Positions 6,765-13,208 of a DNA stretch of 13,208 nt are shown here, one piece after another. The DNA is from Bacteroidales bacterium UBA1205 (lineage in GTDB: Bacteria > Bacteroidota > Bacteroidia > Bacteroidales > WCHB1-69): the NCBI GenBank assembly GCA_002309615.1, contig DBXT01000034.1, forward strand, positions 3,230-16,437. The letters are read 5' to 3'. A program made the position numbers and the translations under genes. The notes below the pieces were generated by a model. The model saw only the letters and a program-made list of their open reading frames with translations. It had not been told where the DNA came from and searched no databases. The number at the start of each line of letters is the position of its first letter. Within the stretch, counting starts at the first letter, position 1.

Positions 6765-7259
6765 ATGGAACTTGTAAATCCGGGAATAGGCTTAATTTTT
6801 TGGATGCTTTTGTCGTTTTCTATCTTATTGATATTATTGGCAAAATTTGCATGGAAACCTATTCTGAATATGTTATCCAAACGGGAAGAGAAAATCACCA
6901 AAGCCCTCAACGAAGCCAATGAGGCACGTGAACAAATGAAACAGCTTACCGCCAATAACGAACGGCTGTTGGCACAAGCCAAAGATGAACGTGATGCCAT
7001 ATTAAATGAGGCTCGTAAGATGAGGGACAAAATGTACGAAGAGGCCAAAATAAAGGCACAAGAAGAAGGACAACGTATTATTGCTGACGCAAAAGAAAGC
7101 ATCAATATAGAAAAACAAAAAGCTATTGCAGACATCAAAAATATGATAGCCGAATTGTCTATAGAGATGGCTGAAGATATTGTTAAATCCGAATTGTCGG
7201 ACAAAGACAAACATACACGATATGTCAATACTCGTGTAGAAGAAATGAAGTTAAATTAA
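6765..7259 (+). CDS. atpF: F-type ATP synthase subunit b
   Basis: Subunit b is the peripheral stalk that holds the F1 head against the membrane stator. The 164-aa protein has a short outer N-terminus (MELVNPGIG), one membrane helix at about 9-28 (GLIFWMLLSFSILLILLAKF), and the typical WKPILNMLSKREEKI junction. A long charged alpha-helical region follows (about 40-150), rich in E, K, R and A, expected to form a dimeric right-handed coiled coil. Length is close to the usual 156-170. There is 92 bp between atpE and this start, containing the intra-operon hairpin. The stop is 9 bp before atpH. A 162-codon minus-strand frame over it is a shadow produced by the A-rich codons. Confidence 0.96.
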   Translation: MELVNPGIGLIFWMLLSFSILLILLAKFAWKPILNMLSKREEKITKALNEANEAREQMKQLTANNERLLAQAKDERDAILNEARKMRDKMYEEAKIKAQEEGQRIIADAKESINIEKQKAIADIKNMIAELSIEMAEDIVKSELSDKDKHTRYVNTRVEEMKLN

Positions 7260-7268
7260 TAGCACACG

Positions 7269-7826
7269 ATGAAACGAACAAAATTAGCATCTCGTTATGC
7301 AACAGCTCTTTTTGAATTTGCGGAAGAGATGAACAAAATAGAAGAAGTGTATTCAGATGTGAGCACCATTGACCAAACTTTTGACGATAACAAAGAATTG
7401 CGTAATGTTATCAATAGCCCTATTATTCATGCAGACAAAAAAATAGCCGTTATTGATTCCTTGTTTCAACATCAAATTAATGAAATTACGCTCAAATATT
7501 TGCACCTTATTATCCGCAAAAGCAGAGAATTACAGTTGGATGCCATCTGCAATGAATTCGTGAAACTATACAAAAAAAATAAAAACATAGTTACCTTGGT
7601 TATCACCAGTGCTAAAGAGCTTTCTCAAGATAGTATTAACACCATTGTTAATAAGGTGAAATCGTTTATTGATGCAAATATAGAAATAGAAACACGTATC
7701 AATCCCGCCCTTATAGGCGGCTATCGTTTGCATTTTAACGACTATTATGTGGATGCCACGGTAAAAGGTTGTTTGGACAAGTTGAAAAAAGAACTTGTGG
7801 ATAAAAGTTATCAAGTGAATTTTTAA
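7269..7826 (+). CDS. atpH: F-type ATP synthase subunit delta
   Basis: Subunit delta joins the top of the alpha3-beta3 head to the b stalk. The 185-aa protein has the usual two parts. The N-terminal helical bundle opens with LASRYATALFEFAEEMNKIEEV and includes DNKELRNVINSPIIHADKK. The C-terminal part begins near VTLVITSAKELS and holds the family signature NPALIGGYRLHFNDYYVDATVKGCL, close to the canonical PxLIGGxxxxxxDxxxDxSvkgkL. Length is typical (about 180). It is 9 bp after atpF and 26 bp before atpA, within the operon. No unusual residues were seen. Confidence 0.96.
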   Translation: MKRTKLASRYATALFEFAEEMNKIEEVYSDVSTIDQTFDDNKELRNVINSPIIHADKKIAVIDSLFQHQINEITLKYLHLIIRKSRELQLDAICNEFVKLYKKNKNIVTLVITSAKELSQDSINTIVNKVKSFIDANIEIETRINPALIGGYRLHFNDYYVDATVKGCLDKLKKELVDKSYQVNF

Positions 7827-7852
7827 ATTAGAAATATAAAACATATAATAAT

Positions 7853-9436
7853 ATGGGAGAAATAAAACCATCAGAAGTTTCTGCTATACTCAGACAACAG
7901 TTAGCCGGCTTTACCGATAAAAGTGAATTGGAAGAAACCGGTGTTATTTTAGAGGTGGGCGATGGTATTGCCCGTGTTTACGGACTCACCAATGCTCAAT
8001 CGGGAGAGTTGATTTATTTCGATTCTGCCGATATTCAAGGAATAGTACTCAATTTGGAAGATGATAATGTAGGTATAGTATTGTTAGGCGATCCTAAAAG
8101 TTTAAACGAAGGCGATATTTGCCGTCGTACCCGTCGTATTGCTTCCATCAAAGTAAACGAAAACATGTTGGGTCGTGTTATCAATACCTTGGGCGAACCT
8201 ATAGACGGAAAAGGTCCTATAGAAGGTGAAACCTATGAATTACCCTTGGAACGTAAAGCCCCCGGTGTTATTTTCAGACAGCCGGTAAAAGAACCGCTTC
8301 AAACCGGTATCAAAGCTATAGACGCCATGATTCCCATAGGAAGAGGACAACGTGAATTAATTATCGGTGACCGTCAAATAGGCAAAACCGCTATCGCCAT
8401 TGATACCATTATCAACCAAAAAGAATTTTACGACAAAGGAGAACCCGTATATTGTATATATGTAGCCGTAGGGCAAAAAGGTTCTACCATTGCCAATATA
8501 GTAAAAACCTTAACCGACTACGGAGCCATGGCATACACCACCATAGTGGCCGCTACAGCATCAGACCCTGCCGCTATGCAATTCTATGCTCCTTATGCAG
8601 GTGCAGCCATAGGCGAATTCTTCCGTGATACCGGTCGTGCCGCCTTGATTATCTATGACGACCTTTCCAAGCAAGCTGTGGCTTATCGTGAAGTCTCCTT
8701 GCTGTTGCGTCGTCCCCCCGGACGTGAAGCCTACCCCGGTGATATCTTCTATTTGCATTCCAGACTTTTGGAAAGAGCTGCCAAAATCATCGAATCGGAT
8801 GAAATAGCCCGACAAATGAATGATATTCCAGAATCGTTGAAACCGATAGTGAAAGGTGGCGGTTCCCTCACGGCACTCCCTATTATAGAAACACAAGCAG
8901 GTGACGTTTCCGCTTATATTCCTACCAACGTAATATCCATCACCGACGGGCAGATATTCTTGGAAACCAACCTTTTCAACTCCGGTATACGTCCTGCTAT
9001 CAACGTAGGTATTTCCGTATCGCGTGTGGGTGGTAATGCGCAAATAAAATCCATGAAAAAAGTTTCGGGTACATTAAAACTCGACCAAGCTCAATTCACC
9101 GAATTGCAAGCATTTGCTAAATTCGGCTCGGATATTGACGCTGCCACACAAGCGGTGTTGGACAAAGGTATACGCAATGTGGAAATATTAAAACAACCGC
9201 AATATACACCTTATAAAGTGGAAGACCAAATTGCTATTATTTTCTGCGGTACCAAAGGGTTGCTTCAAAAAGTTCCCGTTAAGAGCGTAAAAGATTTCGA
9301 AACAGAACTTTTGAACACCCTGCACGAAAAACACCAAGATTTGATGGACCAATTGAAAGCCGGCAAAATTGATGACAATATTACCGCTCAATTGCAACAA
9401 ATATGTGTAAACATAGCAAAAAATTACGAGAAATAA
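7853..9436 (+). CDS. atpA: F-type ATP synthase subunit alpha
   Basis: The alpha subunit binds non-catalytic nucleotide in the F1 head and supplies the arginine finger to beta. It has 527 aa, slightly longer than E. coli's 513. In order: an N-terminal helix (MGEIKPSEVSAILRQQL), a beta-barrel (GVILEVGDGIARVYGL), and the Walker A loop GDRQIGKT at 172-179 (K178, with the glutamine usual for alpha). Next come the Walker B region AALIIYDDLSKQAVAYR and the segment LRRPPGREAYPGD. The motif RPAINVGISVSRVGG carries the arginine finger R391. A helical C-terminal domain follows. All key residues look intact. It sits between atpH and atpG with 26-bp and 19-bp gaps. Beta, its catalytic partner, is not encoded in the window. 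Confidence 0.98.
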   Translation: MGEIKPSEVSAILRQQLAGFTDKSELEETGVILEVGDGIARVYGLTNAQSGELIYFDSADIQGIVLNLEDDNVGIVLLGDPKSLNEGDICRRTRRIASIKVNENMLGRVINTLGEPIDGKGPIEGETYELPLERKAPGVIFRQPVKEPLQTGIKAIDAMIPIGRGQRELIIGDRQIGKTAIAIDTIINQKEFYDKGEPVYCIYVAVGQKGSTIANIVKTLTDYGAMAYTTIVAATASDPAAMQFYAPYAGAAIGEFFRDTGRAALIIYDDLSKQAVAYREVSLLLRRPPGREAYPGDIFYLHSRLLERAAKIIESDEIARQMNDIPESLKPIVKGGGSLTALPIIETQAGDVSAYIPTNVISITDGQIFLETNLFNSGIRPAINVGISVSRVGGNAQIKSMKKVSGTLKLDQAQFTELQAFAKFGSDIDAATQAVLDKGIRNVEILKQPQYTPYKVEDQIAIIFCGTKGLLQKVPVKSVKDFETELLNTLHEKHQDLMDQLKAGKIDDNITAQLQQICVNIAKNYEK

Positions 9437-9455
9437 TATCTTTTAAATAATAATT

Positions 9456-10331
9456 ATGGCCAATTTAAAAGAAATCCGCATCCGCATAGCTTCTGTTCAA
9501 TCTACACAAAAGATAACAGGAGCGATGAAGATGGTAGCTGCCGCAAAATTAAGAAGAGCCCAGATGGCTATTCTGCAACTACGCCCCTACTCCAAAAAAT
9601 TGTCGGAAATAGTTAGCAACATAGCCTCTGAAGACACAGAAAACAACCCGTTGGCAGAAGTGCGTCCCGTGGAAAATGTGGTATTCATACTCATCACTTC
9701 CAACAAAGGTCTGTGCGGTGGATTCAACAATAACATCCTTAAACACACCGAGCAACTGTTGTCCACCGAATATGCCGCCCAACATGCCAAAGGCAATGTG
9801 CATTTTATATGTATGGGCAAACGCGCCAGCGATTATGTAAGGAATAAAAAATATCCTTGTATCGGCAATTACGACCACCTCACCGAAAACACATCGTTTG
9901 ATGCCGTTGCAGATATAGCCGTCCAATTGATGAATGACTATACGGCAAAAAAATATGATAAGGTGGTTATCGTGTACAATGAATTCAAAAATGCAGCTAC
10001 GCAGATATTAACACACGAACAATATCTGCCCATACTGCCCGCTAAACAAGCTGAAAATGCAAAAAATAAAGTGGACTATATTTTTGACCCTGACAAGAAG
10101 GAATTGTACAAGGCTCTTATACCCAAAGTGATGAAAGTACAATTGTTTAAATGTTTACTCGATTCTGTAGCATCGGAACATGGTGCCCGTATGACGGCTA
10201 TGCACAAAGCAACAGAAAATGCTACCGAACTCATTAAACAACTCAATCTCACTTACAACAAGTTGCGACAAGCGGCTATTACCAACGAAATTATTGAAAT
10301 TGTCAGCGGAGCTGAAGCCCTCAACGGCTAA
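9456..10331 (+). CDS. atpG: F-type ATP synthase subunit gamma
   Basis: Gamma is the central rotor shaft turning within the alpha3-beta3 head and contacting the c-ring. The 291-aa protein has both signature ends: the N-terminal helix LKEIRIRIASVQSTQKITGAMKMVAAAKLRRAQ (about 4-36), and the C-terminal helix YNKLRQAAITNEIIEIVSGAEAL. These pair as the coiled-coil shaft. In between lies the Rossmann-like domain with FILITSNKGLCGGFNNNI. Length matches the family (about 285-295). It is the last gene of the operon: no atpD or atpC follows, only a strong terminator 16 bp after the stop. Confidence 0.97.
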   Translation: MANLKEIRIRIASVQSTQKITGAMKMVAAAKLRRAQMAILQLRPYSKKLSEIVSNIASEDTENNPLAEVRPVENVVFILITSNKGLCGGFNNNILKHTEQLLSTEYAAQHAKGNVHFICMGKRASDYVRNKKYPCIGNYDHLTENTSFDAVADIAVQLMNDYTAKKYDKVVIVYNEFKNAATQILTHEQYLPILPAKQAENAKNKVDYIFDPDKKELYKALIPKVMKVQLFKCLLDSVASEHGARMTAMHKATENATELIKQLNLTYNKLRQAAITNEIIEIVSGAEALNG

Positions 10332-10347
10332 CAATTTCTATAAGCAT

Positions 10348-10378
10348 AAAAAAAGGTGCCTTCGGGCACCTTTTTTTT
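10348..10378. terminator. Bidirectional terminator between atpG and lipoprotein gene
   Basis: GGTGCC (10355-10360), loop TTCG, GGCACC (10365-10370), flanked by seven A (10348-10354) and eight T (10371-10378). The C(UUCG)G tetraloop is exceptionally stable on the plus strand. The flanking A and T runs let it act as a Rho-independent terminator in both directions for these converging genes. Confidence 0.93.
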
Positions 10379-10398
10379 ATTGGTTCAAAAATCAGGAA

Positions 10399-10830
10399 TT
10401 ATTCACCTAATTTTTTAGAAATAGCTCCTGCTGCTGCTTTTACACCTTGATCTGCGGCTTCTTTTGCAGCTGCTGTAGCTTTTTCTTTAATACATCTGTC
10501 ATATTCAGCTTTCATTTCTCTTTGGAAATCTTCATCATTTTGATAAGCTGCATAAGATTGTTCCAAGATAGCTTTGATACAAGCTTCTACGTGTGCAGCG
10601 TCTTTTTGATAGCAATTGCATTTGTCTAAACCTGCTTGACGAGCTTTGGACAATATTTCGTCTTTGTTAACGGTTGCAACTGTAGCCTCTGCTGCCGGAG
10701 CGGCTTCTTCTACAACTTCTTCTTCTACTACTGCTTCTTCTTCTACAGCTTCGGCTTCATTATTACCGCAAGAGAAACATACACCTGCCAAGAACATGGC
10801 ACAACTTAAAGTTAAAAATAATCTTTTCAT
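10399..10830 (-). CDS. Putative lipoprotein with acidic linker and four cysteines
   Basis: A 143-aa protein with a lipoprotein signal peptide: MKR, hydrophobic core LFLTLSCAMFLAGV, then CFSC with C21 as the likely lipid-modified cysteine. The next residues, GNNEAEAVEEE, are acidic and could act like the Bacteroidetes lipoprotein export signal that sends proteins to the cell surface (inference). A Glu/Ala/Val-rich low-complexity linker runs to about 52. The globular part (about 55-120) is helical and holds C71-x-C73, C84 and C113, suggesting two disulphides or a metal/cofactor site. The C-terminus is Ala/Lys-rich. I do not recognise a named family. It converges on atpG and shares its terminator. 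A -7-like box lies about 52 bp upstream of the start. Confidence 0.82.
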   Translation of the reverse strand: MKRLFLTLSCAMFLAGVCFSCGNNEAEAVEEEAVVEEEVVEEAAPAAEATVATVNKDEILSKARQAGLDKCNCYQKDAAHVEACIKAILEQSYAAYQNDEDFQREMKAEYDRCIKEKATAAAKEAADQGVKAAAGAISKKLGE

Positions 10831-10881
10831 TTTTGTTTTGTTATTTGTTAAATAATTTTATTAAAACATTACTTGTATAGG

Positions 10882-10889
10882 CAAATATT
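10882..10889 (-). promoter_or_regulatory. Weak -7-like box upstream of the lipoprotein gene
   Basis: On the minus strand this reads AATATTTG, one mismatch from TAnnTTTG, 51 bp before the ATG at 10830. No TTTG is evident at -33. It is the best candidate in the 142-bp gap between the regulator gene and the lipoprotein gene. Confidence 0.3.
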
Positions 10890-10932
10890 ATGCCACACTC
10901 ATATTATTTTTCTTATTGTCTTATTAACAATG

Positions 10933-10964
10933 AAAAAGCCCCAAGTAGAATCGCTATTTGGGGC
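10933..10964 (-). terminator. Terminator of the AraC-type regulator gene
   Basis: On the minus strand GCCCCAAATA (10964-10955) pairs with TACTTGGGGC (10947-10938) as a 10-bp stem with one G-T pair and a 7-nt loop, followed by TTTTT (10937-10933). It begins 8 bp after the regulator's stop codon. The plus strand has no T-run, so it acts on the minus strand only. Confidence 0.88.
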
Positions 10965-10972
10965 AATTGCTG

Positions 10973-12025
10973 TTAATTTTTATTTTTGCGGGGACGACCC
11001 GGTCTGCGACGAGTGGTAATATCCTCCAAAGCGGAACCTTGGGATATGGATATATCATATTTACTCGGACGACCCACCTTGCGTGCATCAACATTTTGCT
11101 GCATTCTTTCACGCATCTTTCTTCTTTCTTCTGCTATTTCTTCTTCTGTGGCATTGTGATATCTACGATAATAATCCAAAGGAGTCATGCCTACTATTTT
11201 CTTAAAGAACGAACTTAAATGAGCAGTTGATGAAAAACCATATTTAATAGACAAACCTTTTATGGTGATATCTCCGCGACGAACATCTTCTTTAATATAA
11301 CCGATTACCATATCGTCCAATATAGTTTTCACACTAGTGTGCAATTCTTCTTGTACAATTTTATTTAAATACCCCGGAGACATGGCCAATTTGCGAGCAT
11401 AAAAAATAACCTTACGATTGGTTCTTACATTTTCGTCTGTAAGCTCTTGCTTGAGAGCATTTATCACACCTTCTCTGGTGATTTTCAAAGGAGCCAGATT
11501 GATAGTATCTATATGTATCAAGGCAAACATATCCATTGCAAAAGAGGTTAAAATGCTTAACAAGACAGCCTTCTTATAATCTTGTGCAGAACGATACTCC
11601 ATGCGGCGGTTTAAAATGGACATGTATGATTGTACCAAATCGGCTGTTTCATCAGACAACTTTGCAATAGGGTTCTTAATAAAATAAGTACGATACTCTA
11701 ACGGAAAACGCGAAGTGATTTCATGAGCCAATTTACGAGAAACCTGCATGTAATCACAACGAAAATCTACACTGCTGGAAACCATCTTAGAAGGCTCATC
11801 ATATGCAAAATACATGAATTCCCCTTTTTTCAAATTGCATTCTTTGCCTCCTGCCCATACTTTTAATTTTCCTTGCCTGCAAAATACTAAAATATCTTCT
11901 GTCAATATTTCAAATTCCTTCTTAGGCAAGGGTAAATTTCTAACGTTGATTTCACATAAAAAGTCGGCATCAATTTTTTGCCGATAATGCTCTGTAACAA
12001 TGTACTCGTAAGAATCGTGTGTCAT
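10973..12025 (-). CDS. AraC-type transcription regulator with C-terminal AT-hook motifs
   Basis: A 350-aa cytoplasmic DNA-binding protein. Residues about 10-100 look like a cupin-type sensing domain (ILTEDILVFCRQGKLKVWAGGKECNLKKGEFMYF); 120-180 is a helical linker. Residues about 185-290 are an AraC/XylS double helix-turn-helix: first in FYARKLAMSPGYLNKIVQEELHTS, second in IKGLSIKYGFSSTAHLSSFFKKIVGMTPLDYYRRYH, the classic family end. A 60-residue tail then follows that the family normally lacks: a charged helix (EEEIAEERRKMRERM), an AT-hook-like KVGRPSK at 316-322, and a near-canonical AT-hook RRRPGRPRK at 339-347. The GRP core inserts into the minor groove of AT tracts. It is divergent from ppdK across an AT-rich gap and may regulate itself and ppdK (inference). 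Its ligand is unknown. Confidence 0.9.
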   Translation of the reverse strand: MTHDSYEYIVTEHYRQKIDADFLCEINVRNLPLPKKEFEILTEDILVFCRQGKLKVWAGGKECNLKKGEFMYFAYDEPSKMVSSSVDFRCDYMQVSRKLAHEITSRFPLEYRTYFIKNPIAKLSDETADLVQSYMSILNRRMEYRSAQDYKKAVLLSILTSFAMDMFALIHIDTINLAPLKITREGVINALKQELTDENVRTNRKVIFYARKLAMSPGYLNKIVQEELHTSVKTILDDMVIGYIKEDVRRGDITIKGLSIKYGFSSTAHLSSFFKKIVGMTPLDYYRRYHNATEEEIAEERRKMRERMQQNVDARKVGRPSKYDISISQGSALEDITTRRRPGRPRKNKN

Positions 12026-12051
12026 AATCTATTAATTTTAAAATCAAATAG

Positions 12052-12081
12052 CAAAGGTAGTAAAAAAAATTTAAATACAAA
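12052..12081 (-). promoter_or_regulatory. Promoter of the AraC-type regulator gene
   Basis: The minus strand reads TACCTTTG at 12059-12052, an exact TAnnTTTG -7 box, with TTTG at 12081-12078 18 nt upstream as -33 element. The ATG at 12025 follows 26 bp after the box, giving a leader of about 20 nt. Confidence 0.65.
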
Positions 12082-12097
12082 AAGTTACACGGAATTT

Positions 12098-12113
12098 TTT
12101 TTAATTAATTTTG
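12098..12113 (+). repeat. 16-bp AT-rich direct repeat, copy 1
   Basis: TTTTTAATTAATTTTG, with the palindromic core TTAATTAA. An identical copy is at 12333-12348. This copy lies about 17 bp upstream of the -33 element of the regulator gene. It is a candidate operator for a protein with AT-hooks, but chance in AT-rich DNA cannot be excluded. Confidence 0.4.
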
Positions 12114-12302
12114 CTTTCTCGCTTATAATCAATAAAATATTTTTAGAAAAAAAACAATTTATACGACTTACTCCTACTCATTTTTTATTAAATTCATAAC
12201 ATTCTTCTATTCTTCAAACAATTGCATGGTTATTTTTTCGCATTAAATCTATTTTTTAATGAAAACTTCACTACTTAACAAAAAATTAACAATCATCGTC
12301 AG
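12114..12302. other. AT-rich intergenic stretch between the divergent promoters
   Basis: This is the central part of the 347-bp gap between the regulator gene (start 12025) and ppdK (start 12373). I see no gene, RNA or strong hairpin in it, only A/T tracts, including runs of six to eight identical bases. Such DNA is the preferred substrate of AT-hook proteins. Confidence 0.5.
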
Positions 12303-12330
12303 TTTGATAAGAAAAAAATAGTTAAATTTG
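12303..12330 (+). promoter_or_regulatory. Promoter of ppdK
   Basis: TTTG at 12303-12306 and TAAATTTG at 12323-12330, the latter an exact match to TAnnTTTG, are 16 nt apart, slightly tighter than usual. Initiation near 12336 would give a leader of about 37 nt that includes repeat copy 2. Confidence 0.55.
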
Positions 12331-12332
12331 CA

Positions 12333-12348
12333 TTTTTAATTAATTTTG
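12333..12348 (+). repeat. 16-bp AT-rich direct repeat, copy 2
   Basis: TTTTTAATTAATTTTG, identical to 12098-12113. It begins 2 bp after the ppdK -7 box, so it covers the predicted transcription start. A protein bound here would be expected to block initiation; this is inference from position only. Confidence 0.4.
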
Positions 12349-12372
12349 AAAATTAAATATAATATATTGAAT

Positions 12373-13208
12373 ATGAGTACAAAATATGTTTATACCTTTG
12401 GTGGTAAGACTGCAGAAGGTAAAGCTGACATGAAAAATTTGTTAGGCGGAAAAGGTGCTAACCTTGCAGAAATGTGTTTATTGGGACTTCCTGTACCGGC
12501 AGGTTTAACTATTACAACCGATTGCTGTACAGCTTATTATGCCAATAACTGTCAGCTTCCTAACGGTTTAATGAACGAAGTATGGGAAGCTATGAAAAAT
12601 GTGGAAAAAATAATGGGTCTTAAATACGATGATGCTGAGAATCCGTTATTAGTTTCTTGTCGTTCAGGTGCTCGCAGTTCTATGCCCGGCATGATGGATA
12701 CTGTGTTGAATATAGGTTTGAGTTCAAAAACCATCCCCGGTTTGATAAAAAAGACCAACAATCCTCGTTTTGTATATGATTCTTATCGTCGTTTGATTAT
12801 GATGTATGCCGATGTGGTAATGGAAAAGGCAGAAGGTATTGAACCTGCTGACGGCAAAGGCATCCGCAAGCAATTGGACGATATGCTTGATGAATTCAAA
12901 CATAAAAAAGGCTATCAATCCGATACTGAAATAACTGCAGAAGAATTGTTGGAATTGGCCAATGCTTTCAAACTAAAAATAAAAGAAGTATTAGGCACTG
13001 AATTCCCAGATGATGCAAAATTGCAAATGGAAGGCGGTATCAAAGCCGTGTTCAAAAGCTGGAACGGTAAAAAAGCCATTGCATATCGTAGAATAGAAGG
13101 CATTCCTGATGACTGGGGTACTGCCGTAAACGTACAAGCCATGGTATTCGGCAATATGGGTGACAACTCCGCTACCGGTGTAGCCTTTACCCGTAACCCT
13201 GCCACCGG
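12373..13208 (+). CDS. ppdK: Pyruvate, phosphate dikinase, N-terminal part (runs off window)
   Basis: The first 278 codons of a protein expected to be about 900 aa. PPDK interconverts pyruvate + ATP + phosphate with PEP + AMP + diphosphate in the cytoplasm; anaerobes use it in glycolysis or gluconeogenesis. The visible part is the nucleotide-binding domain: KYVYTFGG start, NLLGGKGANLAEM with K27, PVPAGLTITT, and SCRSGARSSMPGMMDTVLNIG with R97. K27 and R97 line up with the ATP-contacting K22 and R92 of Clostridium symbiosum PPDK. MVFGNMGDNSATGVAFTRNPATG at the edge matches the family. The phosphohistidine and PEP-binding domains are outside. The start follows a -7 box by 42 bp. The gene is divergent from the AraC-type regulator, a natural candidate to control it. 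Confidence 0.96.
   Translation, partial: MSTKYVYTFGGKTAEGKADMKNLLGGKGANLAEMCLLGLPVPAGLTITTDCCTAYYANNCQLPNGLMNEVWEAMKNVEKIMGLKYDDAENPLLVSCRSGARSSMPGMMDTVLNIGLSSKTIPGLIKKTNNPRFVYDSYRRLIMMYADVVMEKAEGIEPADGKGIRKQLDDMLDEFKHKKGYQSDTEITAEELLELANAFKLKIKEVLGTEFPDDAKLQMEGGIKAVFKSWNGKKAIAYRRIEGIPDDWGTAVNVQAMVFGNMGDNSATGVAFTRNPAT

Noticed and set aside
6740..7228. 162-codon minus-strand frame over atpF
   Set aside because: atpF is unmistakable. The antisense peptide is Ser/Leu/Ile-rich, as expected from the complement of Glu/Lys/Ala codons.
8561..9043. 160-codon minus-strand frame over atpA
   Set aside because: It is fully inside the conserved alpha-subunit gene and has no domain or promoter of its own.
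10348..10378. Idea of a CRISPR-like or REP-type repeat at the GGTGCC hairpin
   Set aside because: It is a single copy with flanking A and T runs and a UUCG loop, which is a standard bidirectional terminator.
10646..10855. 69-codon plus-strand frame rich in Ser/Ala/Thr
   Set aside because: It is the complement of the Glu/Ala-rich linker and signal peptide of the lipoprotein gene.
11978..12199. 73-codon plus-strand frame over the regulator start and intergenic DNA
   Set aside because: It overlaps the regulator's first codons and promoter antisense. The peptide is low-complexity from AT-rich DNA.
12026..12372. Possible replication origin or mobile-element scar because of strong AT-richness
   Set aside because: There are no DnaA-box clusters, iterons, terminal inverted repeats or target duplications. 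Divergent promoters explain the region.

Overview
The window looks like chromosomal housekeeping DNA from a member of the Bacteroidota, most likely Bacteroidales. The reasons are seen directly: AT-rich genes without obvious Shine-Dalgarno sequences; repeated matches upstream of genes to the Bacteroidetes -7 box TAnnTTTG, some with a -33 TTTG; a MurF-alanine racemase fusion; an F-ATPase a subunit with a long exported N-terminal extension; and a lipoprotein with an acidic stretch after its lipid-anchored cysteine. I see no phage, insertion sequence, CRISPR array, tRNA, rRNA or defence system.

Left part, minus strand (1-3731). Reading leftwards: a 139-residue protein made of 25-residue repeats with its own promoter, a terminator-like hairpin, then pdxA and, 19 bp after it, a murF-alr fusion that runs off the left edge. 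PdxA belongs to the synthesis of pyridoxal phosphate (PLP), and the racemase half of the fusion needs PLP, so cofactor supply and peptidoglycan precursor synthesis appear to share a transcription unit.

Middle part, plus strand (3974-10378). A small unrecognised protein (83 aa) sits 10 bp before an exported TraB/GumN-family protein. Then comes the F-type ATP synthase set in the order a, c, b, delta, alpha, gamma (atpB-E-F-H-A-G). The catalytic beta and the epsilon subunits (atpD, atpC) are not in the window and must be encoded elsewhere. A strong terminator-like hairpin sits inside the operon just after the c-subunit gene, which would favour high c-subunit output. The operon ends in a C(UUCG)G hairpin that can also serve the converging lipoprotein gene.

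Right part. A minus-strand lipoprotein gene with four conserved-looking cysteines (10399-10830) and an AraC-type regulator (10973-12025) are followed by a 347-bp AT-rich divergent region and the first 278 codons of pyruvate, phosphate dikinase (ppdK, plus strand, running off the right edge). The regulator carries two AT-hook-like motifs on a basic C-terminal tail. A perfect 16-bp AT-only-core repeat lies near each of the two divergent promoters. This regulator plus its AT-rich intergenic region is the most unusual item here. All functional links beyond gene identity are inference from sequence.
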